64,000 nucleotides of DNA, from positions 62,001 through 126,000 of the forward strand of contig NZ_JABFAM010000014.1 of assembly GCF_013623775.1 (NCBI RefSeq), given 5' to 3'. This document shows, in pieces, positions 23,664-32,508 of this stretch; the first letter of the stretch is position 1, and every line of letters begins with the position of its first letter. Source of the DNA: Rufibacter sp. XAAS-G3-1. Its GTDB lineage: Bacteria; Bacteroidota; Bacteroidia; Cytophagales; Hymenobacteraceae. Below the pieces are notes generated by a model, which saw nothing but the letters and a program-made list of their open reading frames with translations, searched no databases and was not told the origin of the DNA. Made by a program: the position numbers and the translations under genes.

Positions 23664-23716
23664 CTAAAAAACGGAGACGGAGAAGCTCCTTTGCTTTCTC
23701 TGTCTCCGTTTTTTAG
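23664..23716. terminator. Bidirectional terminator after gpmI
   Basis: CTAAAAAACGGAGAC and its complement GTCTCCGTTTTTTAG form a stem with a loop of about 20 nt and run straight into a GTTTT-family palindrome (to about 23745), which reuses the T-rich arm. Confidence 0.75.
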
Positions 23717-23775
23717 CTGTTTTCCGTAAAACAAGCCAAAAACAACTTCTTCCTATTCCTGTCTTTGCCCAACTC

Positions 23776-24393
23776 ATGCCCATCTCCATGCCTGTTCGTC
23801 TTTGGTTTCAGAAATCCCTATTTGCACTGCTTCTAGCTTTCACGTTGGGCACCACTGCCTGCCAGGACGAGACAGCCGCTCCCGTGATGCAGAGTACCCA
23901 TCAGGCGTATGATTTGGTAGGGTTCCTGGATCAGGAAGCCGATGCGCTCTCCGCCCAGAAAGCATTGGTCACCAAAACGGTTTCTACAGCCGATAACCCT
24001 ACGGAGACCAAGACCATCTCTACCATTAACTGGGCAGAAGAACTGGCCCCTTTTGCGGATGCTGACATCAATAAACCCGCCTTGGCCGGGCTCTTTACGG
24101 AGGAAGTGAAGACCAACCCTCTCGGTCAGCAGGTGCGCCGTTACACTGCCAAAGAAGACGCCGACACCAATGTACAGCAAGTCACGTACCTCTTTGATGC
24201 GCAGGGCCGGTTAGTTCAGGTAGATGCCACCATTGTGCAGGAGAACATGCTGTTTAATACCCAGAAGATCCTGCATCTGGAGGCACAGCCCAGTGCAGCC
24301 CCAACAATCCGCCTTTACCGCCTGGATGAGACCCAGAAGCTTATGTTCATGGATGCCCAACGCTATGGTGTGCTGGGGGAGATTGCCCGGTAA
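23776..24393 (+). CDS. Probable lipoprotein of unknown function
   Basis: 205 residues. The N-terminal signal MPISMPVRLWFQKSLFALLL continues to a Cys in GTTACQDE, a relaxed Bacteroidota lipobox. The mature protein has an N-terminal acidic helical part and a C-terminal beta-rich region (YLFDAQGRLVQVDATIVQEN). No domain was recognised. The ATG chosen is the first; an in-frame ATG four codons later would also give a signal. Single gene. Confidence 0.65.
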   Translation: MPISMPVRLWFQKSLFALLLAFTLGTTACQDETAAPVMQSTHQAYDLVGFLDQEADALSAQKALVTKTVSTADNPTETKTISTINWAEELAPFADADINKPALAGLFTEEVKTNPLGQQVRRYTAKEDADTNVQQVTYLFDAQGRLVQVDATIVQENMLFNTQKILHLEAQPSAAPTIRLYRLDETQKLMFMDAQRYGVLGEIAR

Positions 24394-24405
24394 CCTGCCC
24401 CTGGT

Positions 24406-24705
24406 TTATTCGCTTACTTTGGTAAAATACCTGATTTTCACACTGCCCGGCACCAGTTTGGTATCCTTCGGGATGCCTTTGTGTGAGTCTTGGTACTGGT
24501 GGCTTTTGTACCAGGTCTTGAAACTCTCTTCATCGTCCCAGTAAGTCATGAGCCAGAGCTCATTGGGGCTGTCCTGCGGCGAAAGCACTTCCAGCTTCTG
24601 GAAACCGGGTGCGTTGTCCACCAAGTGGGGCCTGTTTTTGAACGCCTCTTTTACACTGGCTTCGGTGTCATTGGCAATGGTGAAGGAACTGAGGGAAACA
24701 AACAT
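24406..24705 (-). CDS. ABM-family (IsdG/HmoA-like) small monooxygenase
   Basis: 99 residues, the size of one ferredoxin-like ABM domain. LWLMTYWDDEESFKTWYKSH and QYQDSHKG match the haem-degrading IsdG subgroup: Trp65 and His75 are spaced exactly as the catalytic Trp and haem-ligand His (10 residues apart). The Asn usual near residue 7 is replaced by Ser6/Ser7. It may bind and oxidise haem, or be a quinol or other small-molecule monooxygenase; the function is inferred. It is transcribed divergently from the bacteriophytochrome gene 160 bp away, and its -7 box TACTTTTG ends 4 nt before the ATG. Confidence 0.75.
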   Translation of the reverse strand: MFVSLSSFTIANDTEASVKEAFKNRPHLVDNAPGFQKLEVLSPQDSPNELWLMTYWDDEESFKTWYKSHQYQDSHKGIPKDTKLVPGSVKIRYFTKVSE

Positions 24706-24709
24706 AGGG

Positions 24710-24717
24710 CAAAAGTA
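24710..24717 (-). promoter_or_regulatory. ABM gene -7 promoter box
   Basis: TACTTTTG on the minus strand matches TAnnTTTG; 4 nt precede the ATG (24705). The message is probably leaderless. Confidence 0.55.
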
Positions 24718-24825
24718 AGCGTTAAGACGGTATCCTTACAGAGATTTCCCAGAAAGATGTGGTACTTGGAGGTAAATCAGAAAATATATAACGTACATAT
24801 TCCTTCGTGCGTTAGCCAAAGCTCT

Positions 24826-24833
24826 TATCTTTG
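24826..24833 (+). promoter_or_regulatory. Bacteriophytochrome -7 promoter box
   Basis: TATCTTTG is an exact consensus box and would leave a leader of about 25 nt before the ATG at 24866. It faces away from the ABM promoter at 24710-24717, with about 108 bp between the two boxes for shared regulation. Confidence 0.6.
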
Positions 24834-24865
24834 CCCAATACCCCCTTCCGGAAGGTAGAAACAGC

Positions 24866-27100
24866 ATGCAAAACTATCAGAATCACCGCGTTGATCTTTC
24901 CAATTGTGACACGGAGCCCATCCACCTGATTGGTCGCATTCAACCCCACGGTTTTCTGCTGGTTTTAAACCAGGAGACCTTGCAGATTGAACAGGCCAGC
25001 AGAAATGTGGGCGATTACCTGCCGCTTTCTCTGGAGGAAATCTTAGGAAAACCGCTGGAAAACCTTCTTTCTGAGGAAGAAAATACGTTTGACCCGCAGC
25101 TGCCTGGCACCCATTTTCTTACGTTAAGCGGCGTTCCGTTTATAGGCTATCTTCATAAAACCGAGGCGAAACTAGTGCTGGAATGTGAGCCCAGCGCCCC
25201 TTACCCCAATGCGGAGAAGATGCACCACAACATCCTTCTCGGGCAACTCCACAACCGCCTCAACCATTTATACACGCTGGAAGAGGTAGCCCAAACCGTG
25301 GCCGACACGCTGCGCACCATCCTGCACTATGACCGCGTAGACATCACCCAATTTGACCAGGAGTGGAACACCGATGTGATTGCCGAGAGCCGCGCCCCGC
25401 ACCTGCATTCCTTCATTGGTCACCATTTTCCGGCCTCCGACATTCCGGTTCCGGCGCGGGAGCTGCTGCTGCACAAGCACGTGCGCCAAATCCCAGACGT
25501 GAACGCCCAGGCCGTACAGATTTTCCCGTACTTCAACCCAAGCACCGGCGCACCTACCAACATTCTGCGGTCAGAACTGCGCAACCCTTCTGAGATACAC
25601 CTGGAGTACGTCCGGAACACGGGGGTGGCGGCTACCATCTCGTTCTCCATCATCGTGAAAAACAAGCTGTGGGGCGTGATTGCGTGCCACAATCTGGCGC
25701 CAACGTATATTGACGTCTGGCGGCGGCAACTCTGTGACCTGGTGACCAAGACCTTCGGGAATGTGATTGCCTCTATTCAGGAGAAACGCGATCAGGAGCA
25801 GTTTGAGCAGTACAAACTGGCAAAGCAGGCACTGGTGCAGCATTTGAACAGTGGCTTGCCCATGCCCGAAGGCCTGTTCCACCAGGAGCCCACCTTGCTG
25901 GATCTCACCGAAGGCCATGGCGCAGCGCTTCTGCAGGATGGCACCTTGACTACGTTCGGCATTACTCCCACGCAAGAGCAAATCAGGCACCTGGTGCAAT
26001 GGCTTTCTGAGCATGTCGCTGACGGTGTGTTCTGTACCCGCCAACTGTCTGCGGAATGGCCTGCGGCGAAAGACTTCACCAGCACGGCTAGTGGCCTGCT
26101 GGCCTTGGAGATCTCCCGTTACAACCAAGAGTACCTGCTGTTCTTTAAACCGGAGATAAACGAAACCAGAACCTGGGCAGGCAACCCAGAAAAGCCTGTG
26201 TCTAAAGACAACCTGGGCATTCACCCCAGAAAGTCGTTTGAGAAATGGCTGGAGGTGATCAAAGGCAAATCAAAACCCTGGAGCCTGAACGAGGTAGAAA
26301 TTACCCGAATCCTGTTGAAGGATTTGGTGGCTATCCGGCTCCGGAACCAGACCGCAGAATTGCAGAACCTGAACCAGGAACTCCAGCTCAACACAGACCA
26401 GTTACGCACCAGAAATGCGCAGCTGGAAGATTTCGCGTACATCATCTCCCACAACCTGCGTTCCCCTTTGGCTACCATTCAAGGCCTGCACCGGTTCTAC
26501 GAAGACGAGCCTGGCGAGGACAGTGCCACGTACGTCATGAATAGCGTAAAGAAGGTAAGCGACAACATGGCCGAAACCATAGATGATTTAAATGTTATTC
26601 TAAAGACGCATCTGTTGCGGCAACTTCCAGAGAAAGAAGTTAATTTACAGGAACTGATTCAGAAGGAAACCCAAAACCTGGGCGACATTTTGGAGCAAAC
26701 TGGGGCGCAGATTTGGTCTGAGTTGGAGGTGCCTTCCATCTTTATGCCTAAACTCTATTTGGAGAGCATTTTACACAACTTCATCTCAAACGCACTCAAG
26801 TACCGTTCGCCAGAGCGCCCGCCGGTAGTCATAGTCAAAAGCTGGCGCACCGGCAAAACGCTGCATCTTTCCGTTTCTGACAACGGCGTGGGCATGAACC
26901 TTGACCGGATAGGAGACAAGCTGTTTGGTCTGTACAAGGTGTTCCACCAAACCGAACAATCCAAAGGCTTGGGGCTTTACCTCACCAAGATGCAGGTAAA
27001 TGCCTTGGGCGGCACCATAGACGTGGACAGCGCATTGGGCAAAGGCACCACCTTTACGGTGAATTTCACCAACATAGCCTATTCACCCAAAACGCGGTAA
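24866..27100 (+). CDS. bphP: Bacteriophytochrome histidine kinase
   Basis: 744 residues. The N-terminal bilin-attachment Cys14 sits in LSNCDTEPIHLIGRIQPHGF. A PAS domain (about 15-110), a GAF domain with the chromophore-contact PASDIP motif and ACHNLAPTYI (about 130-300), and a PHY domain with the tongue signatures WAGNP and PRKSF (about 330-480) follow. A coiled linker leads to a HisKA domain with His529 in FAYIISHNLRSPLATIQGL and a HATPase_c domain (N-box NFISNALKY, G-boxes SDNGVGMN and KGLGLYLTKM). It senses red/far-red light through a biliverdin-type chromophore and signals by phosphotransfer. No response regulator or classical haem oxygenase is adjacent; a divergent ABM protein is. Confidence 0.94.
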   Translation: MQNYQNHRVDLSNCDTEPIHLIGRIQPHGFLLVLNQETLQIEQASRNVGDYLPLSLEEILGKPLENLLSEEENTFDPQLPGTHFLTLSGVPFIGYLHKTEAKLVLECEPSAPYPNAEKMHHNILLGQLHNRLNHLYTLEEVAQTVADTLRTILHYDRVDITQFDQEWNTDVIAESRAPHLHSFIGHHFPASDIPVPARELLLHKHVRQIPDVNAQAVQIFPYFNPSTGAPTNILRSELRNPSEIHLEYVRNTGVAATISFSIIVKNKLWGVIACHNLAPTYIDVWRRQLCDLVTKTFGNVIASIQEKRDQEQFEQYKLAKQALVQHLNSGLPMPEGLFHQEPTLLDLTEGHGAALLQDGTLTTFGITPTQEQIRHLVQWLSEHVADGVFCTRQLSAEWPAAKDFTSTASGLLALEISRYNQEYLLFFKPEINETRTWAGNPEKPVSKDNLGIHPRKSFEKWLEVIKGKSKPWSLNEVEITRILLKDLVAIRLRNQTAELQNLNQELQLNTDQLRTRNAQLEDFAYIISHNLRSPLATIQGLHRFYEDEPGEDSATYVMNSVKKVSDNMAETIDDLNVILKTHLLRQLPEKEVNLQELIQKETQNLGDILEQTGAQIWSELEVPSIFMPKLYLESILHNFISNALKYRSPERPPVVIVKSWRTGKTLHLSVSDNGVGMNLDRIGDKLFGLYKVFHQTEQSKGLGLYLTKMQVNALGGTIDVDSALGKGTTFTVNFTNIAYSPKTR

Positions 27101-27412
27101 GCAGTTGCTCATCCTCTTGGGCTGGCACATCCCTCCAAAATCCTTTTTGCAAAGCAAGGAGCTTCGTTATAAGCACATGCCGTTTAAGGCCTGTTTTCCA
27201 AAAAGCAGGCCTTAAACAACCATCTTTTTCTAGTACAATTCTTAGATATCACTCCCAGTTCTTAGGACAAGTAGCAGAAATGTACCTTTATCAGGTCGAA
27301 ACCAGAAATAAATTGCCCCTTCTCTACCTACCCTGTAGTAGAATATGTAGAAAACCAATATCTTAGATGCGTCCTTTTTACAACCCTTTCACTACCACTC
27401 TGTTCACCTATC
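27101..27412. other. Intergenic region after the phytochrome gene
   Basis: It holds the palindrome at 27182-27217, then AT-rich DNA leading to the next gene. No gene or RNA is evident. Confidence 0.5.
27182..27217. repeat. 36-nt GTTTT-family palindrome
   Basis: GTTTAAGGCCTGTTTTCC with complement GGCCTTAAAC; a compact copy that shows the family core clearly. It lies 80 bp beyond the phytochrome stop codon. Confidence 0.85.
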
Positions 27413-28144
27413 ATGAGAAACGTAAGCATTTTGCTGCTATTCATCTGTTTAGCCGCGTGCGCCCCAAAGATTTCCACCAGCCTTCTTACCACCAACTATG
27501 CCGCCCTGGACTACCGCGAAGAGGTGCGCGTGTTTGACCTGCAAGCCCCTGTTCCCCAGAATGCCGAGGAAATTGGAACCGTTAAAGTGGGAGACACCGG
27601 CTTTACCACCAACTGCGGCTGGGAGGTCATGCTGGAGAAAGCCAAACTGGAAGCCCGTAAAGCCGGTGGCAACGCCTTGAAGATTGTGGAGCATCAGGCT
27701 CCCAACCTCATGACCAGTTCCTGCCACAGAATTACCGCCACCATTCTAAAGGTGTCCAACTTTGAGGATGTGCTGGTCTCTACCCTTCCACAAGACACGC
27801 TTCTGGCCGGCGTAGATTACGCCCTGCTGCACGTGTACCGGCCCAGTGGCATAGGCCCACTAATTAACTATGACCTTTACTTAGGAGATTCACTTCTGTG
27901 CCGGGTGAAGAATAACTGGAAACAGACCATCAAAGTGAAGAAAGATGGCCTGAACACGCTCTGGGCCAAAACTGAGAAGAAAGTGGAAGCCCCCATCAAC
28001 ATTGAGATTGGCCGCGAATACTACGTGAGATGCGCCGTTTCCATGGGTGCTTTTGTGGGCCGTCCGCAGGTAGAGGTAGTGAGCAAAGCCGCCGGGAAAA
28101 TGGAATACCAATCTATCAAAGAGAAGGAGAGCAAGAAGAAATGA
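27413..28144 (+). CDS. Lipoprotein with DUF2846-like C-terminal domain
   Basis: 243 residues. Signal MRNVSILLLFICLAACAPKI with lipobox LAAC. The first half contains a conserved Cys pair (FTTNCGW and SSCHRI) that could form a disulfide. The second half (YALLHVYRPSGIGPLINYDL ... YYVRCAVSMGAFVGRPQVEV) resembles DUF2846, a small beta-sandwich of unknown function. Its stop overlaps the start of the next gene (ATGA), so the two are co-translated as an envelope pair. Confidence 0.7.
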   Translation: MRNVSILLLFICLAACAPKISTSLLTTNYAALDYREEVRVFDLQAPVPQNAEEIGTVKVGDTGFTTNCGWEVMLEKAKLEARKAGGNALKIVEHQAPNLMTSSCHRITATILKVSNFEDVLVSTLPQDTLLAGVDYALLHVYRPSGIGPLINYDLYLGDSLLCRVKNNWKQTIKVKKDGLNTLWAKTEKKVEAPINIEIGREYYVRCAVSMGAFVGRPQVEVVSKAAGKMEYQSIKEKESKKK

Positions 28145-29016
28145 AAAAACTGCTACTCCTTCTATTTCTAACCATTGCCGGTTACCAACTGCAGGCCCAG
28201 GACTTGATTGTGACCCAGGAAGGCGATTCCCTGAACTGCAAAATAAGCAAAATAGCCAAAGACCGGATCTACTTCACCTTCGTGCATAAAGACGAAGTGA
28301 GAAAGACGTTGCTTTTGAAGTCGTTGGTGAAGCAGTACCAGTACAACTACTACGCCACCAGCGCTATCCCCGAGGATCATAAAGCCCTCTACACCCAGGC
28401 GTATCCCCGCTTCAGGGGGGGAGTGAGCGGGGGCTGGAGTTACCGCACCGCCAGCGTAGCAGAAGGCTTAGACGCCGCCGTCAAAGACTACATCCAGGAT
28501 TTGAAGAAAGGCTACAACCTAAGCGCCGATGCCGCTTATTACTTCTCAGAGCAAATGGGCGCGGGGCTTAGATACAGTTCTTACCGGGCCAGCAATGAAA
28601 TAGAGAATGTTTCGGCCACCCGGCCAGACGGCACCCAGGTGTATGGCAAAATGAGTGATGACATCACCATCCATTTCATAGGCCCTTATTTCAGCTCCAG
28701 AATGTTGAACGCGAACAAACTCAATGCCTTGCTCTTTAATGTAGGGTTGGGCTATCTGGGCTACCAAGACAATGCCGTACTCATAGACAAGTTCACCATC
28801 AAAGGAAGCACGTTCGGGTTCTCGGCAGATATTGGCTATGACATGAAAATCTCCAAGAATCTGGGGCTGGGCCTACAATTGTCCCTGGTGTCTGGGGTGC
28901 TGAAAGAATATGAGGTAAGTGACGGGCGAAGCACCCAAACCGTTACCCTGGACGAAGACAGCTATGAAAACCTGGCCAGAATTGACCTTTCCATTGGTTT
29001 GCGGTTCAACCATTAA
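28141..29016 (+). CDS. Outer-membrane beta-barrel-like protein
   Basis: 291 residues from the ATG at 28141; the frame is open 37 codons further upstream, but the signal peptide MKKLLLLLFLTIAGYQLQAQ marks the true start and overlaps the previous stop by 4 nt. A short N-terminal domain on DLIVTQEGDSLNCKISKIAK is common in Bacteroidota surface proteins; then about eight amphipathic strands (AGLRYSSYRA, LGLGLQLSLVSG, IDLSIGLRF) resemble an OmpA/OmpW-like barrel. Substrate and role unknown. It ends with a T-tracted palindrome. Confidence 0.75.
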   Translation: MKKLLLLLFLTIAGYQLQAQDLIVTQEGDSLNCKISKIAKDRIYFTFVHKDEVRKTLLLKSLVKQYQYNYYATSAIPEDHKALYTQAYPRFRGGVSGGWSYRTASVAEGLDAAVKDYIQDLKKGYNLSADAAYYFSEQMGAGLRYSSYRASNEIENVSATRPDGTQVYGKMSDDITIHFIGPYFSSRMLNANKLNALLFNVGLGYLGYQDNAVLIDKFTIKGSTFGFSADIGYDMKISKNLGLGLQLSLVSGVLKEYEVSDGRSTQTVTLDEDSYENLARIDLSIGLRFNH

Positions 29017-29036
29017 TCTTCTGTAGAATTCCAATT

Positions 29037-29080
29037 AGCTGTTTTAGGCCTGTTTTCCGGAAAGCAGGTCTAAAACAGCT
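29037..29080 (+). terminator. GTTTT-family palindrome acting as terminator
   Basis: AGCTGTTTTAGGCCTG pairs with its near complement and is followed by eight Ts on the plus strand, directly after the outer-membrane gene. It shows that at least one member of the family can terminate transcription. Confidence 0.75.
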
Positions 29081-29102
29081 TTTTTTTGTCTGGCCAAAAA
29101 AT

Positions 29103-29525
29103 CTATTTCCCCTGCAAAGTAACCACCACCGTGCGTTTGCCGCCTTGGTCGCGGTGTTCGCAGAGGTAGACGCCTTGCCAGGTGCCCAGATTGAATTGGC
29201 CGTGGGTAATGGGCACGGTGACGGAATTTCCCAGCAAGGCCGCTTTGATGTGCGCCGGCATGTCATCGGGCCCTTCCAGGGTGTGGCGGTAATAGGGGGC
29301 GTTCTCGGGCACCATGAGGTTGAAGTGCTGCTCAAAATCATGCCGCACGGTGGGGTCAGCGTTCTCGTTGATGGAAAGGCTGGCCGAGGTATGCTGGATG
29401 AAAATATGTGCCAGCCCCACTTCTATCTCCTCCAGTTCGGGCAGTTGCGCTTCCAGCAGATCGGTGATGAGGTGAAAGCCCCGTTTAACGGCGGGTAACC
29501 GGAGCGTTTTCTGAAACCACTTCAT
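29103..29525 (-). CDS. YjbQ/UPF0047 family protein
   Basis: 140 residues, the full length of the family. Key residues are visible: FIQHTSASLSINENADPTVR and HGQFNLGTWQGVYLCEHRDQ with the conserved His and Glu of the putative metal site. YjbQ has been linked to thiamin phosphate synthase-like activity and repair of damaged metabolites, but its physiological role is uncertain. The start is 15 nt from the stop of the upstream beta-helix lipoprotein gene, so they are probably co-transcribed. Confidence 0.93.
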   Translation of the reverse strand: MKWFQKTLRLPAVKRGFHLITDLLEAQLPELEEIEVGLAHIFIQHTSASLSINENADPTVRHDFEQHFNLMVPENAPYYRHTLEGPDDMPAHIKAALLGNSVTVPITHGQFNLGTWQGVYLCEHRDQGGKRTVVVTLQGK

Positions 29526-29540
29526 AAGCGAAAGAGTGAA

Positions 29541-30938
29541 TTAATAATCTACTTCCAGCGCCCCGGCATCGGGCTTCTGCGCATCACGGGGTTTGTTCTC
29601 GTAATCTACGGTAATGCCCGGCACCGGTACGCCCGCGGCGTTGGCCGGAGACAGCTTTATAAGCTGGAAGTCAAACATAGGCCCATCGCGGAACAAAGGG
29701 TCTACGTTGATCTTATTCTGCAAGGCCGCCTCTCCCAATTGTGCGGCATACTTCTTCGTTCTCACAAAAGAATTCCTTATTTCAGCCGTAGAGCCCAAGG
29801 CTAAGGGTTCCAACTGTAGTTCCTCTTCCTGCCGCCCCCACAAAATGCTGTTGATAATCTTGGCTTGGTAAGCCTGGGCACCTTCCTCAAAAAGAATAGA
29901 CGGGCTATTCCTCACAAAGTCATTGCTGTAATTGGCCAGTGTACTGAAGTAGATGGCATAGACACCCCCGCCTATGCCGGCAAAGGAATACTGCCCGCAA
30001 TTGGCGATAATGCTGTTCTCCAGGCGCACGTTTCCGCCATGGCTCAACACGCCGTTTTGCAGCATGTTTTTCAGAAAAGCGTTTCTTAGCGTTACCTGTG
30101 GAACATTGGTGCCTTCGGCCCTTAAATAAATACCCGTGACGGCATTCTTTAGCTCGGTGTAGTTTAGTTCATTGTTCTGGCTGCCGGGCAGAAACTCCAA
30201 CCCTTGCCATTGCCCCGGCGCGTTGCGGTATTGTTCTTCCCTGCGCACCTGCTGGAACACTACCCGCTTCTCGTGCTCGCCCTCCACTTTCAAAGTGCCC
30301 AGCACCTTTATCTTGGCGTTGCGGTGCAGATGTATCTGGCTGCCTTTCTGGATGGTGAGCGTCTGCCCCGCCGGCACTGTCACGGAGTCATAGATGACGT
30401 GCGCCTTGGCGGCCGTCCAGACCTCGGCGGGAGCAGTTGTGTAGTTGTGGCGGTAGTAGGTCGCGTTCTGCCCGTAGGCCAGCAGCTTTACTTTCTGCCG
30501 GTTTCCGTTGGTCAGGAACAGGATGGAGTCATTGACCAGAAACGGCTGCTCCTGGGCGTTGGGATGGATGGAGGCTTTAACCAGAATGAGCAGGCTGTCT
30601 TTCCCTCTAAGTTCCACGTTCTCCAACATCGGCCCCGGCACCCCGTTCACAAACACCTGAAACGGTGATGCCCCCAAGCCGCCCACTTTGATCTCTGAGA
30701 TTCTGACCGCGTTCTTATGAGGGTTGTAGACTTTCAGGCGTTTGGTCACGCTGCCTACTTCGGTGAAAACCGTGTCAAACCACACCGTATCGGCCTCCAG
30801 CCGAAGCAGGGCACTGGCATCTGGGGTGATTTCCTCCTCGCGCGGCGTACAGGCACTCATCCACCACCCCGTGGCGCACAGCAGCAGCAGGCTTTTAAGC
30901 CAGAAGCGCCAGGAAGCAGGAGGGAAGAAGTGGCTCAT
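29541..30938 (-). CDS. Right-handed parallel beta-helix lipoprotein
   Basis: 465 residues. A lipoprotein signal ends ATGWWMSAC. After an N-terminal beta-sandwich (about 40-150), the middle is a repeated pattern of short turns with small and hydrophobic residues (AEIRNSF, NVRLENSIIANCG, YSFAGIGGGVYAIYFSTLAN) characteristic of a pectate-lyase-type parallel beta-helix. It would lie at the periplasmic or cell surface. It is conserved in this phylum without a known function. It is the first gene of a two-gene unit with YjbQ. Confidence 0.75.
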   Translation of the reverse strand: MSHFFPPASWRFWLKSLLLLCATGWWMSACTPREEEITPDASALLRLEADTVWFDTVFTEVGSVTKRLKVYNPHKNAVRISEIKVGGLGASPFQVFVNGVPGPMLENVELRGKDSLLILVKASIHPNAQEQPFLVNDSILFLTNGNRQKVKLLAYGQNATYYRHNYTTAPAEVWTAAKAHVIYDSVTVPAGQTLTIQKGSQIHLHRNAKIKVLGTLKVEGEHEKRVVFQQVRREEQYRNAPGQWQGLEFLPGSQNNELNYTELKNAVTGIYLRAEGTNVPQVTLRNAFLKNMLQNGVLSHGGNVRLENSIIANCGQYSFAGIGGGVYAIYFSTLANYSNDFVRNSPSILFEEGAQAYQAKIINSILWGRQEEELQLEPLALGSTAEIRNSFVRTKKYAAQLGEAALQNKINVDPLFRDGPMFDFQLIKLSPANAAGVPVPGITVDYENKPRDAQKPDAGALEVDY

Positions 30939-31090
30939 GGCTGAAGTAACGTATTGACCAGGGTGGTGTAGTATGAGTATTGCTAACGGATTTATCTCTA
31001 TTGCAAAGCTTTCTGTGCCTAAACGTGCTTTCTGGTTACTTTACGTTTTAGGCCTTCTTTCTGCAAAACAGGCCAAAAAGGCGAAGAAAC

Positions 31091-31122
31091 AAAAAAGCGC
31101 AGCCCTCTGGAGCTGCGCTTTC
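31091..31122 (-). terminator. prfA terminator
   Basis: AAAGCGCAGC and GCTGCGCTTTTTT form a 10-bp stem with an 8-nt loop followed by a T-run on the minus strand, 15 nt beyond the prfA stop. Confidence 0.8.
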
Positions 31123-31136
31123 TGTCATTATTAAGA

Positions 31137-32210
31137 TTAGGCCTGGGCTCCTTCTTTCAAACGCTCAGCGTTCTCGGCAATCCGGAGTTGCTCCACAAAC
31201 TCATCAATGTTACCGTCTACTACGCTAGGCAGGTTGTATACCGTTAAGCCGATGCGGTGATCGGTGACGCGGCCCTGCGGGTAGTTGTAGGTTCTGATTT
31301 TATCGGAACGGTCGCCGCCGCCTACCATGCTCTTGCGCTGGGCACCTTCCGCTTCGTTTTTCTTGGCTAACTCTATCTCGTAAATACGGGAACGCAACAC
31401 GGCCAGGGCCTTGTCAAAGTTCTTGAGCTGCGATTTCTGGTCTTGGCACTGGGCTACAATTCCGGTAGGAATGTGCGTTAACCGAACGGCGGAATACGTG
31501 GTGTTCACACTCTGCCCGCCGGGCCCCGAGGACATGAAAAGGTCTTTGCGGATGTCGTTCATGTTCAGTTCCACGTCCAGCTCTTCCACCTCTGGCAACA
31601 CCACCACTGATGCCACCGATGTGTGGATACGGCCGGCGGTCTCAGTAGCGGGTACGCGCTGTACGCGGTGCACGCCAGACTCAAACTTCAGCTTGCCGTA
31701 CACGTCTTCGCCTTTGATGCCCACAATCACCTCTTTGTAGCCACCGGCGGTGCCTTCCATCACGTCAATCACTTCCATTTTCCAGCCTTTCTTTTCTGCG
31801 TAGCGGCTGTACATACGGTACAAATCGCCCGCGAAAAGAGAGGCTTCATCGCCCCCGGCACCCGCCCTGATCTCCATGATAATGTCTTTGCTGTCATCTG
31901 GGTCGGTGGGGATCAGCATTTCTTTGATGCGCTCCTCCATCTCGGCCCGCTGCGGCAGAAGCTCATCTAATTCTTCTTTGGCCATCTCGCGGAAGTCTTC
32001 GTCTTTCTCAGTGGCAATGACTGCTTTGGTGTGCTCAATGTTGCTGAGCAACAGCTTATAACGCTCGTACTCGGCTACAATCTTCTCCAGGTCTTTGAAC
32101 TCTTTGTTCAGAGACTTATATCTTTTAAGGTCACTGGCTACATCTGGCTGGATGAGTTGCTCATTTACCTCTTCAAACCGCTGCTTTATGGCTTCCAGTT
32201 TATCTAACAT
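31137..32210 (-). CDS. prfA: Peptide chain release factor 1
   Basis: 357 residues, standard RF1 length. Decoding tripeptide PAT (in [14 protein letters not shown]) recognises UAA and UAG. The catalytic GGQ is in [20 protein letters not shown]; the Gln is the site of methylation by PrmC. Domain 1 is a helical coiled coil (about 1-100). It hydrolyses peptidyl-tRNA on the ribosome. It is transcribed alone from an exact TATCTTTG promoter box and has a strong terminator. Confidence 0.97.
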   Translation of the reverse strand: MLDKLEAIKQRFEEVNEQLIQPDVASDLKRYKSLNKEFKDLEKIVAEYERYKLLLSNIEHTKAVIATEKDEDFREMAKEELDELLPQRAEMEERIKEMLIPTDPDDSKDIIMEIRAGAGGDEASLFAGDLYRMYSRYAEKKGWKMEVIDVMEGTAGGYKEVIVGIKGEDVYGKLKFESGVHRVQRVPATETAGRIHTSVASVVVLPEVEELDVELNMNDIRKDLFMSSGPGGQSVNTTYSAVRLTHIPTGIVAQCQDQKSQLKNFDKALAVLRSRIYEIELAKKNEAEGAQRKSMVGGGDRSDKIRTYNYPQGRVTDHRIGLTVYNLPSVVDGNIDEFVEQLRIAENAERLKEGAQA

Positions 32211-32235
32211 CTTCTGCTTTACTTAATTCAGGCCG

Positions 32236-32243
32236 CAAAGATA
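32236..32243 (-). promoter_or_regulatory. prfA: prfA -7 promoter box
   Basis: TATCTTTG on the minus strand, 25 nt before the ATG. Exact consensus for the major Bacteroidota sigma factor. Confidence 0.65.
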
Positions 32244-32508
32244 CGAAATTTCCGGCGCATTTCTTCGTGTGCGTTTAAGGCTTGTTTCTGGAAAAAGGGG
32301 CTAAAAACAGAGCTGCTTTTCTTTCACCTGCCTCTCGGCACGGCCCTCCCCCACTGCGATTGGGTAGAGCTAATGCTGGTAGGGGAGCCAACTTCTCCCA
32401 TGAGTTCCCGAAGAACCAGCCAGCCATTTTCCGCAAAGCCGGATTTTTTACTCATTTTTGCAAAAACAACCTTAAAACGCACGTCATTTCTTTCCCGTAC
32501 CCTTCGCT

